Assembly: GCA_910579495.1 (NCBI GenBank)
Contig: CAJTVD010000002.1
Coordinates: forward strand, 112,360 to 139,173
Direction of reading: 5' to 3'
Source of the DNA: an uncultured Lachnospiraceae bacterium
Lineage (GTDB): Bacteria; Bacillota; Clostridia; Lachnospirales; Lachnospiraceae
Length of the DNA: 26,814 bases
A program made the translations under genes and the position numbers. Each line of letters begins with the position of its first letter. Position 1 is the first letter of the stretch. This document shows positions 7,931 through 15,636 of this stretch, in pieces. The notes below the pieces were generated by a model that worked only from the letters and a program-made list of their open reading frames with translations, ran no database searches and was not told the origin of the DNA.

Positions 7931-8995
7931 CTACTGGGGCAACTGGTAAAATATGATACAGTTAGGCTGATTGACCTTCATTTCCTTTCCGTTCATAACA
8001 AGGGTCCCCGCTTCCATATCCACATTAAAGAATGTCATGGAATCTGTTTCATGGTTTAGGGACACCAAATGCCTGTTATCCGGGAACAACGCCGCATCCT
8101 TGGGATAGTCCCCGCTGATGGGCAGGCATAACAGCTTGGTAAGCATCCCTGTTTCATGGTCTATAGAAAAAATCACAACACTGTTGTCCCCTGCATTGGA
8201 GCTGCAGATATACTTAAAGTCCTCCGAAAAATTCAGTGCGCTTGCCGCTGATCCCCCTGCATGGTAATTGTTCAGCGTGGAAATATTCTGTATCTTCTCA
8301 AATACAGGCATCTGGTGGCTGTCCACTGAATAAGTGTAAACGTCAATATAATTTTTCAGTTCATGGACCACATAGAGGAACTTCCCATCCTGGGAAAATT
8401 TCAGGTGGCGGGGAGCCGACTCCTGTTCACTTCTGATAATGTCCACCTGGCGCAGCCTGCCGTTTTTGTGGTTAACCTCATAAACGACCACATGGTCCAT
8501 CCCAAGATCCGCCGCGCACAAAAACCTGTTATCCCTGGTCATCTTCACACAGTTAATGTGGGGCCTGAAATTCCTCTCCGCAATGCTTCCCAAACCTTTA
8601 TGGAAAATTTCGTCCGTAATCTCGCCGATAACACCGTTCTCATCCACACGCAGGACCGTCACCTTTGCGTCATGGTAGCCTGCCACAAAAAGTAACTTAT
8701 CCTCATAGTCTGTGGAAAGATAGCACCCCCTCATTCCATTGATGGAAGCATGGCTGATCTCCTCAAGTTCCCCGTCCGGCAGGATACGGTATGATTCCAC
8801 GCCAAAATCCGTAATTGAAAACAGATATTTTCGGTTATGCGAAATACTAACATAGGAGGAATTGGTTATCTCCACCTGGTCCTTTTCCGTAAACCTGCCA
8901 CTTTCCACATCCACGTCATAAATACGGATACCATAATTGCTTTTATTTCCCGATGTGTAGGTGGATACATAAGCTACATATTTTTCTTTTCCCAT
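7931..8995 (-). CDS. Lactonase family protein (6-phosphogluconolactonase YbhE/Pgl-type beta-propeller)
   Basis: The 354 residues, with no signal peptide, contain repeating propeller blades such as SHNRKYLFSITD, TRDNRFLCAADLGMDHVVVY, SQDGKFLYVVHELKNYIDVY and FSEDFKYICSSNAGDNSVVIF. The RPHINCV and APRHLKF segments align with the conserved RPH and GPRHL motifs of the PF10282 lactonase family. Known members hydrolyse 6-phosphogluconolactone or related lactones; the substrate here is not established. Where the family often has an NEL motif, this has HEL. AGAGAGGG lies about 6 bases before the ATG. It is a single gene, divergent from the polyamine operon and convergent with aroC. Confidence 0.85.
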   Translation of the reverse strand: MGKEKYVAYVSTYTSGNKSNYGIRIYDVDVESGRFTEKDQVEITNSSYVSISHNRKYLFSITDFGVESYRILPDGELEEISHASINGMRGCYLSTDYEDKLLFVAGYHDAKVTVLRVDENGVIGEITDEIFHKGLGSIAERNFRPHINCVKMTRDNRFLCAADLGMDHVVVYEVNHKNGRLRQVDIIRSEQESAPRHLKFSQDGKFLYVVHELKNYIDVYTYSVDSHQMPVFEKIQNISTLNNYHAGGSAASALNFSEDFKYICSSNAGDNSVVIFSIDHETGMLTKLLCLPISGDYPKDAALFPDNRHLVSLNHETDSMTFFNVDMEAGTLVMNGKEMKVNQPNCIIFYQLPQ

Positions 8996-9093
8996 GACGA
9001 CCCTCTCTTATTTTCTTATATTTTATCACCAACGCCAGTTCCATCCGGCGCCTACCATAAGCAATACATAACCCTGCCCAAATAAACAAAATA

Positions 9094-9122
9094 ATTATAG
9101 CACAGTTTGCTGTAAATGCAAA
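9094..9122 (-). promoter_or_regulatory. Candidate promoter for the lactonase gene
   Basis: The minus strand reads TTTGCA (9117-9122), a 17-base spacer, then TATAAT (9094-9099), with TGC directly before the -10, an extended -10 element. The start point would lie near 9087, giving a leader of about 90 bases. Confidence 0.6.
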
Positions 9123-9208
9123 GTCCTGTATGGCCGGTAACCTGGATTTACTTCCGGCAAAATAGATGCTTTTTTTACAGGCTTGGCAGTAAATGGCCAA
9201 ATACCCTA

Positions 9209-9236
9209 TTGACATTCTCCCATATCCATGTATAAT
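9209..9236 (+). promoter_or_regulatory. Consensus sigma-A promoter for the regulator-potABCD operon
   Basis: TTGACA (9209-9214) and TATAAT (9231-9236) are both perfect consensus, with a 16-base spacer. Transcription is expected near 9243. Such a strong promoter fits a repressed operon, and the palindrome just downstream could supply that repression. Confidence 0.8.
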
Positions 9237-9250
9237 AAGCCATAACGTTT

Positions 9251-9267
9251 GTTTAGTTTTACTAAAC
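9251..9267. promoter_or_regulatory. Palindromic operator candidate
   Basis: GTTTAGT (9251-9257), TTT, ACTAAAC (9261-9267) is a perfect 7+7 inverted repeat. It starts about 8 bases after the predicted transcription start and 106 bases before the regulator gene. Its position suits autorepression by the XRE-cupin protein encoded directly downstream. Binding is inferred. Confidence 0.55.
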
Positions 9268-9356
9268 TTTATGTTTATTTTTACATTCCCGCCTCCGGGG
9301 CGGGTCAAAGGCCCCGCTGCGCCAAAAGGGGGCAGCAGGCAACAGGGAGGATTTTT

Positions 9357-9908
9357 ATGAATAACAACATTGCCATAGGAAATAAAATAAAAGACCTCCG
9401 CTGCCGTAAAGGGCTGACCCAGGAGGAGCTTGCGGACCGCTGCGAGCTTTCCAAGGGGTTTATCTCCCAGTTGGAGAGGGATTTAACCTCCCCTTCTATC
9501 GCCACCTTGATGGATATCCTCCAGTGCCTGGGAACAGACCTTAAGGCGTTTTTTAACGATTGGGAGGATACCCAGATTGCCTTTAAGGAATCCGATTATT
9601 TTGAAAAAAAAGATGAAGAGCTTTTAAACAAAATCCAATGGATCATTCCCAACGCCCAGAAAAATATGATGGAACCCATACGCTTAACCCTCTCCCCTGG
9701 CGGGAGCACTTACCCGGATAATCCCCATGAGGGGGAAGAATTCGGCTATGTCCTGCAAGGCAGCGTAACCCTTGTGCTTGGGAGGAAAAACATTAAAATC
9801 AAAAAAGGCGAGTCCTTTTATTATACGGCAAAAGAAACCCATTATTTAAAAGCTGACAACAAAACCGGCGCTGTGCTGATCTGGGTAAGCAGCCCTCCCA
9901 GCTTTTAA
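9357..9908 (+). CDS. XRE-family regulator with C-terminal cupin domain (probable polyamine operon regulator)
   Basis: The 183-residue protein has an N-terminal helix-turn-helix (about 8-62, with the typical LTQEELADRCELSKGFISQLE recognition region) and a C-terminal cupin (about 105-178, with PHEGEEFGYVLQGSVTLVLG and KKGESFYYTAKETHYLKA). Proteins of this plan, such as PuuR, sense small molecules, including polyamines, through the cupin. I start at the ATG at 9357 because GGGAGG lies 6 bases upstream; an open extension to 9249 runs through the hairpin leader and lacks a site. It lies 21 bases before potA in the same operon, so control of polyamine import and of its own transcription is likely. 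The ligand is inferred from context. Confidence 0.9.
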   Translation: MNNNIAIGNKIKDLRCRKGLTQEELADRCELSKGFISQLERDLTSPSIATLMDILQCLGTDLKAFFNDWEDTQIAFKESDYFEKKDEELLNKIQWIIPNAQKNMMEPIRLTLSPGGSTYPDNPHEGEEFGYVLQGSVTLVLGRKNIKIKKGESFYYTAKETHYLKADNKTGAVLIWVSSPPSF

Positions 9909-9929
9909 ACGCTTCCAGGAGGTTTTCCA

Positions 9930-11003
9930 ATGAAAAAAATTCTGATAGACTTAAAAAACATCAGCAAGTCCTATGACGGGCAAATGGTCCTGGACGATTT
10001 GAACCTATATATCCGCGAAAATGAATTCCTTACCCTGCTAGGCCCTAGTGGCTGCGGCAAAACCACCACCCTGCGCATTATGGGTGGCTTTGAAGTCCCT
10101 GATAGAGGAAGGGTTTTGTTTGACGGCAGGGAAATTACCAGCCTGCCCCCCAACAAACGGCAGCTAAATACAGTCTTTCAGAAATATGCCCTTTTCCCAC
10201 ATATGACCATCGCGGAAAATATTGCCTTCGGGCTAAAGATTAAGAAAAAAACCAAAGCATACATTGAGGACAAAATCCAATATGCCTTAAAGCTGGTAAA
10301 TCTGGAAGGCTATGGGGGACGGATGCCGGACTCTTTAAGCGGAGGGCAGCAACAGCGGATCGCCATTGCCCGGGCCATTGTAAACGAACCCAAGGTACTG
10401 CTTTTGGACGAACCCTTAGGGGCGCTGGACCTAAAGCTCCGGCAGGACATGCAGTACGAGCTTATCCGCCTGAAAAATGAACTGGGCATCACCTTTATCT
10501 ATGTGACCCACGACCAGGAGGAAGCCCTCACTATGTCCGATACCATTGTAGTCATGAACCAGGGATACATACAGCAGATCGGCTCCCCGGAAAAAATCTA
10601 TAATGAGCCCGAAAATGCTTTTGTGGCTGATTTTATCGGCGACAGCAATATTATCAGCTCCCTGATGGTTGAAGACAAACTGGTGGAAATTCTAGGCACC
10701 CGTTTTCCCTGCGTGGATACGGGCTTTGGCAGGAAACAGCCGGTAGACGCGGTGATCCGCCCGGAGGATGTGCGGCTCCTCCCAGAAGGGGAAGGGCGGA
10801 TAAACGGCCAGGTAACCCATCTGATTTTCAAGGGCGTCCACTATGAAATGGAGGTTACGGCAGGGGGCTTTGAATGGCTGGTCCACTCCACCAGCATGTT
10901 CCCTGTAGGCACGAAGGTCGCTATTGACGTAGACCCCTTCAATATCCAGATCATGAACAAGCCCGCTTCTTTGGACGAGGAGGCCGTTGGTGTAAATGAA
11001 TAA
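9930..11003 (+). CDS. potA: Spermidine/putrescine ABC transporter ATP-binding protein (PotA)
   Basis: This is the ATPase subunit of the polyamine importer. In 357 residues it shows Walker A GPSGCGKT (38-45), Q-loop Gln84 in FQKYALFPHMT, the signature LSGGQQ (136-141), Walker B VLLLDEP (156-162) and the H-loop THDQEEA (His194). A C-terminal TOBE-type domain follows (about 255-345), normal for PotA/MalK-like importers. AGGAGG lies 8 bases upstream of the ATG. Its last 8 bases overlap potB, implying coupled translation. The KYALFPHMT segment and the two permease partners favour the Pot family over sugar importers. Confidence 0.95.
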   Translation: MKKILIDLKNISKSYDGQMVLDDLNLYIRENEFLTLLGPSGCGKTTTLRIMGGFEVPDRGRVLFDGREITSLPPNKRQLNTVFQKYALFPHMTIAENIAFGLKIKKKTKAYIEDKIQYALKLVNLEGYGGRMPDSLSGGQQQRIAIARAIVNEPKVLLLDEPLGALDLKLRQDMQYELIRLKNELGITFIYVTHDQEEALTMSDTIVVMNQGYIQQIGSPEKIYNEPENAFVADFIGDSNIISSLMVEDKLVEILGTRFPCVDTGFGRKQPVDAVIRPEDVRLLPEGEGRINGQVTHLIFKGVHYEMEVTAGGFEWLVHSTSMFPVGTKVAIDVDPFNIQIMNKPASLDEEAVGVNE

Positions 11004-11811
11004 GAAAAAAATGCTGGGCATCCCCTACTTTATCTGGGCTGCCATGTTTATCCTAATCCCCCTTTTTATGGTGTTTTACTATGGGCTCACAGACAAAAAC
11101 GGCGCTTTTACTTTGGAAAATATTGCGGCAATGGCACTCCGGGGACATGCAAGGTCCCTCTGGCGCGCCCTGTACCTGTCTTTTGCCGCCACCCTCCTGT
11201 GCCTGGCCCTTGCCTATCCCCTGGCAATGATCTTAAACAGCATGAATATCAAAAAACATAGCTTTATTGTGCTGATTTTTATCCTCCCCATGTGGATGAA
11301 TTTTTTGCTGCGCACCCTTGCCTGGCAGACACTGCTTGAAAAAACCGGGGTAATCAACAGTCTCCTTGGCCTCCTGCATCTGCCGCCCCTGCGGATTATC
11401 AACACCCCCTATGCCATCATGCTTGGCATGGTCTATAACTTCCTGCCCTTTATGGTGCTGCCGGTTTACAACTCTCTGGAAAAAATTGATCGGAACATTA
11501 TAAATGCAGCCAAAGACCTGGGGGCAAACGGCTGGCAGGTTTTTGTTAAGGTCACCCTGCCCCTTTCCCTTCCGGGCATTATCAGCGGCGTTACCATGGT
11601 GTTCATCCCCGCCCTTACTACCTTTGTGATCAGCAAGCTTCTGGGCGGGAGCAAAATTCTCCTCATTGGCAATGTGGTGGAGGAAGAATTTACCCAGACC
11701 AGCAATTGGCATTTAGGCAGCGGCCTGTCCATGGTGCTGATGGTATTTATTCTGGTCAATATGGTACTGTCTGCCATATTTGACAAAAAAGGGGAGGGTT
11801 CTGCCTTATGA
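10996..11811 (+). CDS. potB: Spermidine/putrescine ABC transporter permease (PotB)
   Basis: This 271-residue inner-membrane permease has about six predicted spans, the first at residues 8-27. The cytoplasmic EAA-type loop NAAKDLGANGWQVFVKVTLP, followed by LSLPGI, is the docking site for the PotA ATPase. The FILPMWMNFLLRTLAWQTLL segment is characteristic of PotB. It begins inside the end of potA (8-base overlap), and its stop overlaps the potC start in an ATGA (4 bases), so the two permeases are translated together. Confidence 0.94.
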   Translation: MNKKKMLGIPYFIWAAMFILIPLFMVFYYGLTDKNGAFTLENIAAMALRGHARSLWRALYLSFAATLLCLALAYPLAMILNSMNIKKHSFIVLIFILPMWMNFLLRTLAWQTLLEKTGVINSLLGLLHLPPLRIINTPYAIMLGMVYNFLPFMVLPVYNSLEKIDRNIINAAKDLGANGWQVFVKVTLPLSLPGIISGVTMVFIPALTTFVISKLLGGSKILLIGNVVEEEFTQTSNWHLGSGLSMVLMVFILVNMVLSAIFDKKGEGSAL

Positions 11812-12590
11812 TAAAAGATACAGCCAAAAAAATTTATATTATCTTGATTATTATTTTTATGTATGCCCCCATTGCCACCTTGGTTGCCCTCTCCTTTAAC
11901 GCCAGCAAAACCCGCTCTAAATGGGGCGGCTTTACCTTCAAATGGTACAGGGAGCTGATGGCAAATGAGGAAATCCTGCAAGCGCTGATGAATACCCTGC
12001 TGATTGCCTTTGCTGCCTCCATTATTGCCACCATAATCGGCACTGCGGCCTGTATTTCCATTATGGGCCTGAACCGAAAATCCCGTGCCATTATCCTGGG
12101 GATCACCAATATCCCTATGCTGAATGCAGACATCGTAACCGGGATTTCGCTGATGCTGCTTTTTATCAGCCTGGGGATCAAGTTTGGGACAGGGACCATC
12201 CTGCTCTCCCATATTACTTTCTGTATCCCCTATGTGATTTTAAGCGTTATGCCCAGAATGCAGCGGCTGAATCCCTATATTTACGAGGCGGCGCTGGATT
12301 TGGGCGCCGGCCCGGTATATGGGTTTTCCAAAGTGGTTTTTCCGGAAATCCTGCCCGGCATCCTTTCCGGCTTTCTGATGGCGTTTACCATGTCCCTGGA
12401 TGATTTCATAATCACCCACTTTACCAAGGGCGCAGGAGTGGATACCCTTTCCACCAAAATATACACAGAAGTCAAAAAAGGCATTAAGCCGGAAATGTAC
12501 GCGCTTTCCACATTGATTTTTATCACAGTATTGGTACTTTTGTTTCTGGTAAATAAAGCCCCCCTGGATAAAAAAGAACAGGCAAAATAA
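11808..12590 (+). CDS. potC: Spermidine/putrescine ABC transporter permease (PotC)
   Basis: This is the second permease of the importer, 260 residues. The first span (about 8-28, ending MYAPIATLVALSFN) matches the PotC N-terminus. The EAA loop reads EAALDLGAGPVYGFSKVVFP followed by EILPGI. The SLDDFIITHFTKGAGVDTLS segment is also a PotC hallmark. It forms a heterodimer with PotB. It starts in a 4-base ATGA overlap with potB and ends 15 bases before potD. Confidence 0.94.
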   Translation: MIKDTAKKIYIILIIIFMYAPIATLVALSFNASKTRSKWGGFTFKWYRELMANEEILQALMNTLLIAFAASIIATIIGTAACISIMGLNRKSRAIILGITNIPMLNADIVTGISLMLLFISLGIKFGTGTILLSHITFCIPYVILSVMPRMQRLNPYIYEAALDLGAGPVYGFSKVVFPEILPGILSGFLMAFTMSLDDFIITHFTKGAGVDTLSTKIYTEVKKGIKPEMYALSTLIFITVLVLLFLVNKAPLDKKEQAK

Positions 12591-12605
12591 AAGGAAATAA
12601 GGCTT

Positions 12606-13664
12606 ATGAAAAGAAAATTCTGTTTTTTATTAATCCTTTCCATTGCTTTCCCCTATCTCACCGGATGCGGCAATTCCCAAACAGGAAAAAACGGCCAGGT
12701 GGTTGTTTATAACTGGGGAGAATATATTGACCCTGATGTACTGGACCTGTTTCAGGAAGAGACCGGCATCCAGGTGGTTTATGATGAATTTGAAACCAAT
12801 GAGGCCATGTATGCCAAAGTGGAGGCCGGGGCGGTGGCCTATGATGTAATCTGCCCCTCTGATTATATGGTACAGAAAATGATCGAAAACAATCTACTGG
12901 CGGAAATCAACTTTGGCCATATTCCCAACATTGAAAATATCGGCCAGGAGTACCTGGCCCAGTGCCGTCAATTTGATTCTGAAAATAAATATGCCGTCCC
13001 CTACTGCTTTGGGACTGTGGGCATCCTCTATAACACAACCATGGTGGAAGAACCTGTTGATAGCTGGGCTCTTTTGTGGGATGAAAAATACAATGACAAT
13101 ATCTTGATGCAGGACTCTGTAAGGGACGCCTTTATGGTGGCGCTGAAATTAAAGGGCTGCTCAATGAATACTTTGAACCGGGAGGAGCTGGAAACTGCAA
13201 AAGAAGACCTGATAGCGCAAAAGCCCCTTGTGCAGGCCTATGTGGTAGACCAGGTGCGTGACAAAATGATTGGCGGGGAAGCAGCCATGGGCGTCATTTA
13301 CTCCGGGGAGGTACTTTATACCCAACGGGAAAACGAAAATCTGGCATATGTAATCCCAAAAGAGGGAACTAATGTCTGGATTGATGCCTGGGTCATTCCA
13401 AAAAACGCGCCCAACAGGGAGAACGCGGAAACCTTTATCAATTACATGTGCCGGGAAGATATTGCCCTTCTGAATTTTGAATATATCACTTACGCCACCC
13501 CCAACACTGCCGCCAGGGCGCTGATCGAAGAAGAGGAAATCCGCAACTCCCCCATCCTGTTTCCTGACCTTGGCCAGTATGGAAATCTGGAAACCTTCCA
13601 ATACCTGGGAGCTGAAGGGGATGCCCTTTACAATAACCTCTGGAAAGAAGTGAAATCAGAATAA
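12606..13664 (+). CDS. potD: Spermidine/putrescine-binding lipoprotein (PotD)
   Basis: This extracellular substrate-binding lipoprotein delivers polyamine to PotBC. The 352 residues start with a type II signal peptide: MKRK basic start, hydrophobic core, and a lipobox YLTGC whose Cys21 should be lipidated. The mature protein begins with VVVYNWGEYIDPDVLDLFQE, the classic PotD N-terminus, followed by YDEFETNEAMYAKV and YDVICPSDYMVQKM. The ligand-contact region near TNVWIDAWVIPKNAPN fits polyamine binding (a conserved W-x-D). Preference for spermidine or putrescine cannot be told. It is the last gene of the operon, followed by a hairpin. Confidence 0.95.
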   Translation: MKRKFCFLLILSIAFPYLTGCGNSQTGKNGQVVVYNWGEYIDPDVLDLFQEETGIQVVYDEFETNEAMYAKVEAGAVAYDVICPSDYMVQKMIENNLLAEINFGHIPNIENIGQEYLAQCRQFDSENKYAVPYCFGTVGILYNTTMVEEPVDSWALLWDEKYNDNILMQDSVRDAFMVALKLKGCSMNTLNREELETAKEDLIAQKPLVQAYVVDQVRDKMIGGEAAMGVIYSGEVLYTQRENENLAYVIPKEGTNVWIDAWVIPKNAPNRENAETFINYMCREDIALLNFEYITYATPNTAARALIEEEEIRNSPILFPDLGQYGNLETFQYLGAEGDALYNNLWKEVKSE

Positions 13665-13711
13665 CCTGCAGCAAAAGCAACAACGGCAATCAAAAGGACT
13701 ATCTTCACAGG

Positions 13712-13740
13712 GTGGGTAAGGGGGATTTTCCCTTACCCAC
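13712..13740. terminator. Shared hairpin between convergent potD and proA; contains the proA stop codon
   Basis: GTGGGTAAGGG (13712-13722) pairs perfectly with CCCTTACCCAC (13730-13740) around a 7-base loop. It begins 47 bases after potD and overlaps the last codons and stop (13733-13735) of proA on the other strand. Neither side is followed by a T tract, so it may act as an mRNA 3' end stabiliser or a non-classical terminator. Confidence 0.6.
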
Positions 13741-14983
13741 GCACCTGCCCGTTGCCTGTAATCGCATATTTGTAAGAGGTAAGCTCTTTCAGCCCCATAG
13801 GCCCTCTGGCATGGAGCTTTTGCGTGCTGATACCGATTTCCGCCCCGAACCCAAACTCAAAGCCATCCGTAAACCTGGTAGATGCGTTCACATACACACA
13901 CGCCGCATCCACTTCCCTTAAAAACCTCTCCCCATTCTCCTGGTTTTCTGTAATAATCGCTTCCGAATGCCTGGTATTGTATCTGTTAATATGGGCAATT
14001 GCTTCCTCCAGGGACGTTACCGTTTTCATGGAAATAATGTAATCTAAGTATTCCCGCCCATAATCTTCCTCCACAGCCAAAGTACAGTCTATTACCTGCC
14101 GGACGCCCTCATCCCCCCGTATCTCCACCTGGTATTCTTTCAATGCCCGGGCAAGGGCCGGGAGCAGCTTCTCCTTTATGGCCTCATGGATCACCAGGGA
14201 TTCACAGGCATTGCAGACACCGATCCTCTGGGTCTTGGCATTCACAATAATTGCCACTGCTTTCTCCAGGTCGGCATATTCATCCACATAAATATGGCAA
14301 TTCCCGGTTCCTGTCTCTATCACCGGAATGGTACTCCCCTCCACCACGCTTTTAATCAGCCCTGCGCCGCCTCTGGGAATAAGCAAATCCACATATTCCT
14401 TCATGCGCATAAATTCCTGCACCACAGCCCTGTCTGTGGACTCAATCAGCAGGATTGCATCTTCCGTTATGCCTTCCGCTTTCAGCGCCTGCCGGATAAC
14501 CTTGGTAATTGCCATATTGGAACAAATAGCATCGCTTCCCCCTTTCAGGATCACTGCGTTGCTACTTTTAAAACAAAGGCCGAAAGCGTCCGCCGTAACA
14601 TTAGGCCGGGATTCATAAATCATTCCGATCACACCTATGGGAACCCTGCGCTTTTCAATTTTCAGGCCATTGGGGCGGGTTATGGTTTCCATCACCTGGC
14701 CAATTGGGTCTGCCAGCCCTGCTACCTGTAAAAGCCCCTGGGCCATTGCCTCTATTCTCCCATCTGTAAGGCGCAGCCTGTCAAGAAGGCCGGCGTGCAT
14801 TCCTTTTTCCTCCCCTTTCGCCATATCCTTTGTATTTTGTTCTATTATATAGCTGCTTTCCTTTACCAACTGCCCCGCCACTGCGGATAATACCCTGTTT
14901 TTGTCACTCTCTGTGAGCTTCTGTAATTCATACTTAGCCCTGGAGGCTTTTTTCCCTAATTGAATTAACCCTTCATTCGTCAT
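13733..14983 (-). CDS. proA: Gamma-glutamyl phosphate reductase (ProA)
   Basis: This enzyme reduces gamma-glutamyl phosphate with NADPH to glutamate semialdehyde in proline synthesis. The chosen start gives 416 residues, normal length. Motifs include the VPIGVIGMIYESRPNVTADAF segment, ILKGGSDA, IPRGGAGLI, TGTGNCHIYVD, and QRIGVCNACESLV, where Cys257 is the predicted thioester-forming catalytic cysteine. The C-terminal GFGAEIGISTQKLHARGPMG is typical. I start at the ATG at 14983, with AGGAG 9 bases upstream; an in-frame TTG two codons earlier is too close to that site. It overlaps the cyclo-ligase gene by 11 bases. proB, its usual partner, is not in the window. Confidence 0.96.
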   Translation of the reverse strand: MTNEGLIQLGKKASRAKYELQKLTESDKNRVLSAVAGQLVKESSYIIEQNTKDMAKGEEKGMHAGLLDRLRLTDGRIEAMAQGLLQVAGLADPIGQVMETITRPNGLKIEKRRVPIGVIGMIYESRPNVTADAFGLCFKSSNAVILKGGSDAICSNMAITKVIRQALKAEGITEDAILLIESTDRAVVQEFMRMKEYVDLLIPRGGAGLIKSVVEGSTIPVIETGTGNCHIYVDEYADLEKAVAIIVNAKTQRIGVCNACESLVIHEAIKEKLLPALARALKEYQVEIRGDEGVRQVIDCTLAVEEDYGREYLDYIISMKTVTSLEEAIAHINRYNTRHSEAIITENQENGERFLREVDAACVYVNASTRFTDGFEFGFGAEIGISTQKLHARGPMGLKELTSYKYAITGNGQVRG

Positions 14984-15569
14984 AACCAATCACTCCTGTT
15001 TCCGTAATAATCATATCAGGCCTTTTGTCGTGGGCTTCCACCGGGATCTTCTTTGCTATCTGGCAGTCAAAAGCAAGCGCCACACTGGATATCCCAGGGA
15101 AAGCGGCAAGAAAACGGTCATAAAATCCCTTCCCATATCCCATCCGTCCCCGTTCCCTGTCAAATACCGCCCCTGGCGTAAGCACCAGGCATTTGGCCTC
15201 CCCTTCCTCCTTCTGAGAAAAAAGCTTTTGGGAATCTTCCCTGGGTTCCCTGATGCCCTGATACCCTACAATCAAATCCTCCATACTGCCAATTTCATAA
15301 AACCGGATATCCATCCCGCAGACCCTGGGGGCAAATACTTTTTTCTCCCCTGCGGCAAGAAGCTCCTCCACCAACCCGGTGGTCATCACTTCGCTGCGGT
15401 AATCCATATAAACCAGAACTGCCTGGGCGCTTTGGAAAACCTCCTGCTGCTTTAACAGCTCCCAGATTCTCTCGCTTTTCTTTTTCCGCTCTCCCGCCGA
15501 AAGACTGTTCCTGTAGCCAAGATATCTGTTTCTCAATGCCTGTTTGCCAATGAAATCTCTTTTCTCCAT
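14973..15569 (-). CDS. 5-formyltetrahydrofolate cyclo-ligase
   Basis: This folate-salvage enzyme converts 5-formyltetrahydrofolate to 5,10-methenyltetrahydrofolate using ATP. The 198 residues match the family. It shows the N-terminal KQALRNRYLGYRNSLSAGER helix, PGAVFDRERGRMGYGKGFYDRFL (the ATP/phosphate-binding signature), and the C-terminal EAHDKRPDMIITE. The start at 15569 has AGGAGG 7 bases upstream. Upstream codons in the same frame up to 15776 lie within the preceding flavoprotein gene and are not conserved-looking. It follows that gene by 67 bases, and its end overlaps proA by 11 bases. Confidence 0.94.
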   Translation of the reverse strand: MEKRDFIGKQALRNRYLGYRNSLSAGERKKKSERIWELLKQQEVFQSAQAVLVYMDYRSEVMTTGLVEELLAAGEKKVFAPRVCGMDIRFYEIGSMEDLIVGYQGIREPREDSQKLFSQKEEGEAKCLVLTPGAVFDRERGRMGYGKGFYDRFLAAFPGISSVALAFDCQIAKKIPVEAHDKRPDMIITETGVIGYDE

Positions 15570-15636
15570 AAGCGTCCTCCTATTCCAGTACTTTAACTGC
15601 CTGTAGGATGCCCTTTCCTTTTCCGCAAGGCAGCTA

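Larger units (their letters stand above)
8996..9356. other. Divergent intergenic region between the lactonase gene and the pot operon
   Basis: These 361 bases contain a promoter for each direction, a palindromic operator candidate, and a GC-rich plus-strand leader that can fold into two hairpins: CCCGCC/GGCGGG at 9288-9304, and GCTGC/GCAGC at 9316-9336 with adjacent GCCCC/GGGGC as an alternative. The leader hairpins lack a proper T tract before the ribosome site. Between 9123 and 9208 I see nothing identifiable. Confidence 0.6.

Noticed and set aside
9249..9356. Upstream extension of the XRE-cupin regulator
   Set aside because: It translates the operator and hairpin leader into non-conserved sequence, while the ATG at 9357 has a good ribosome site and the usual family N-terminus.
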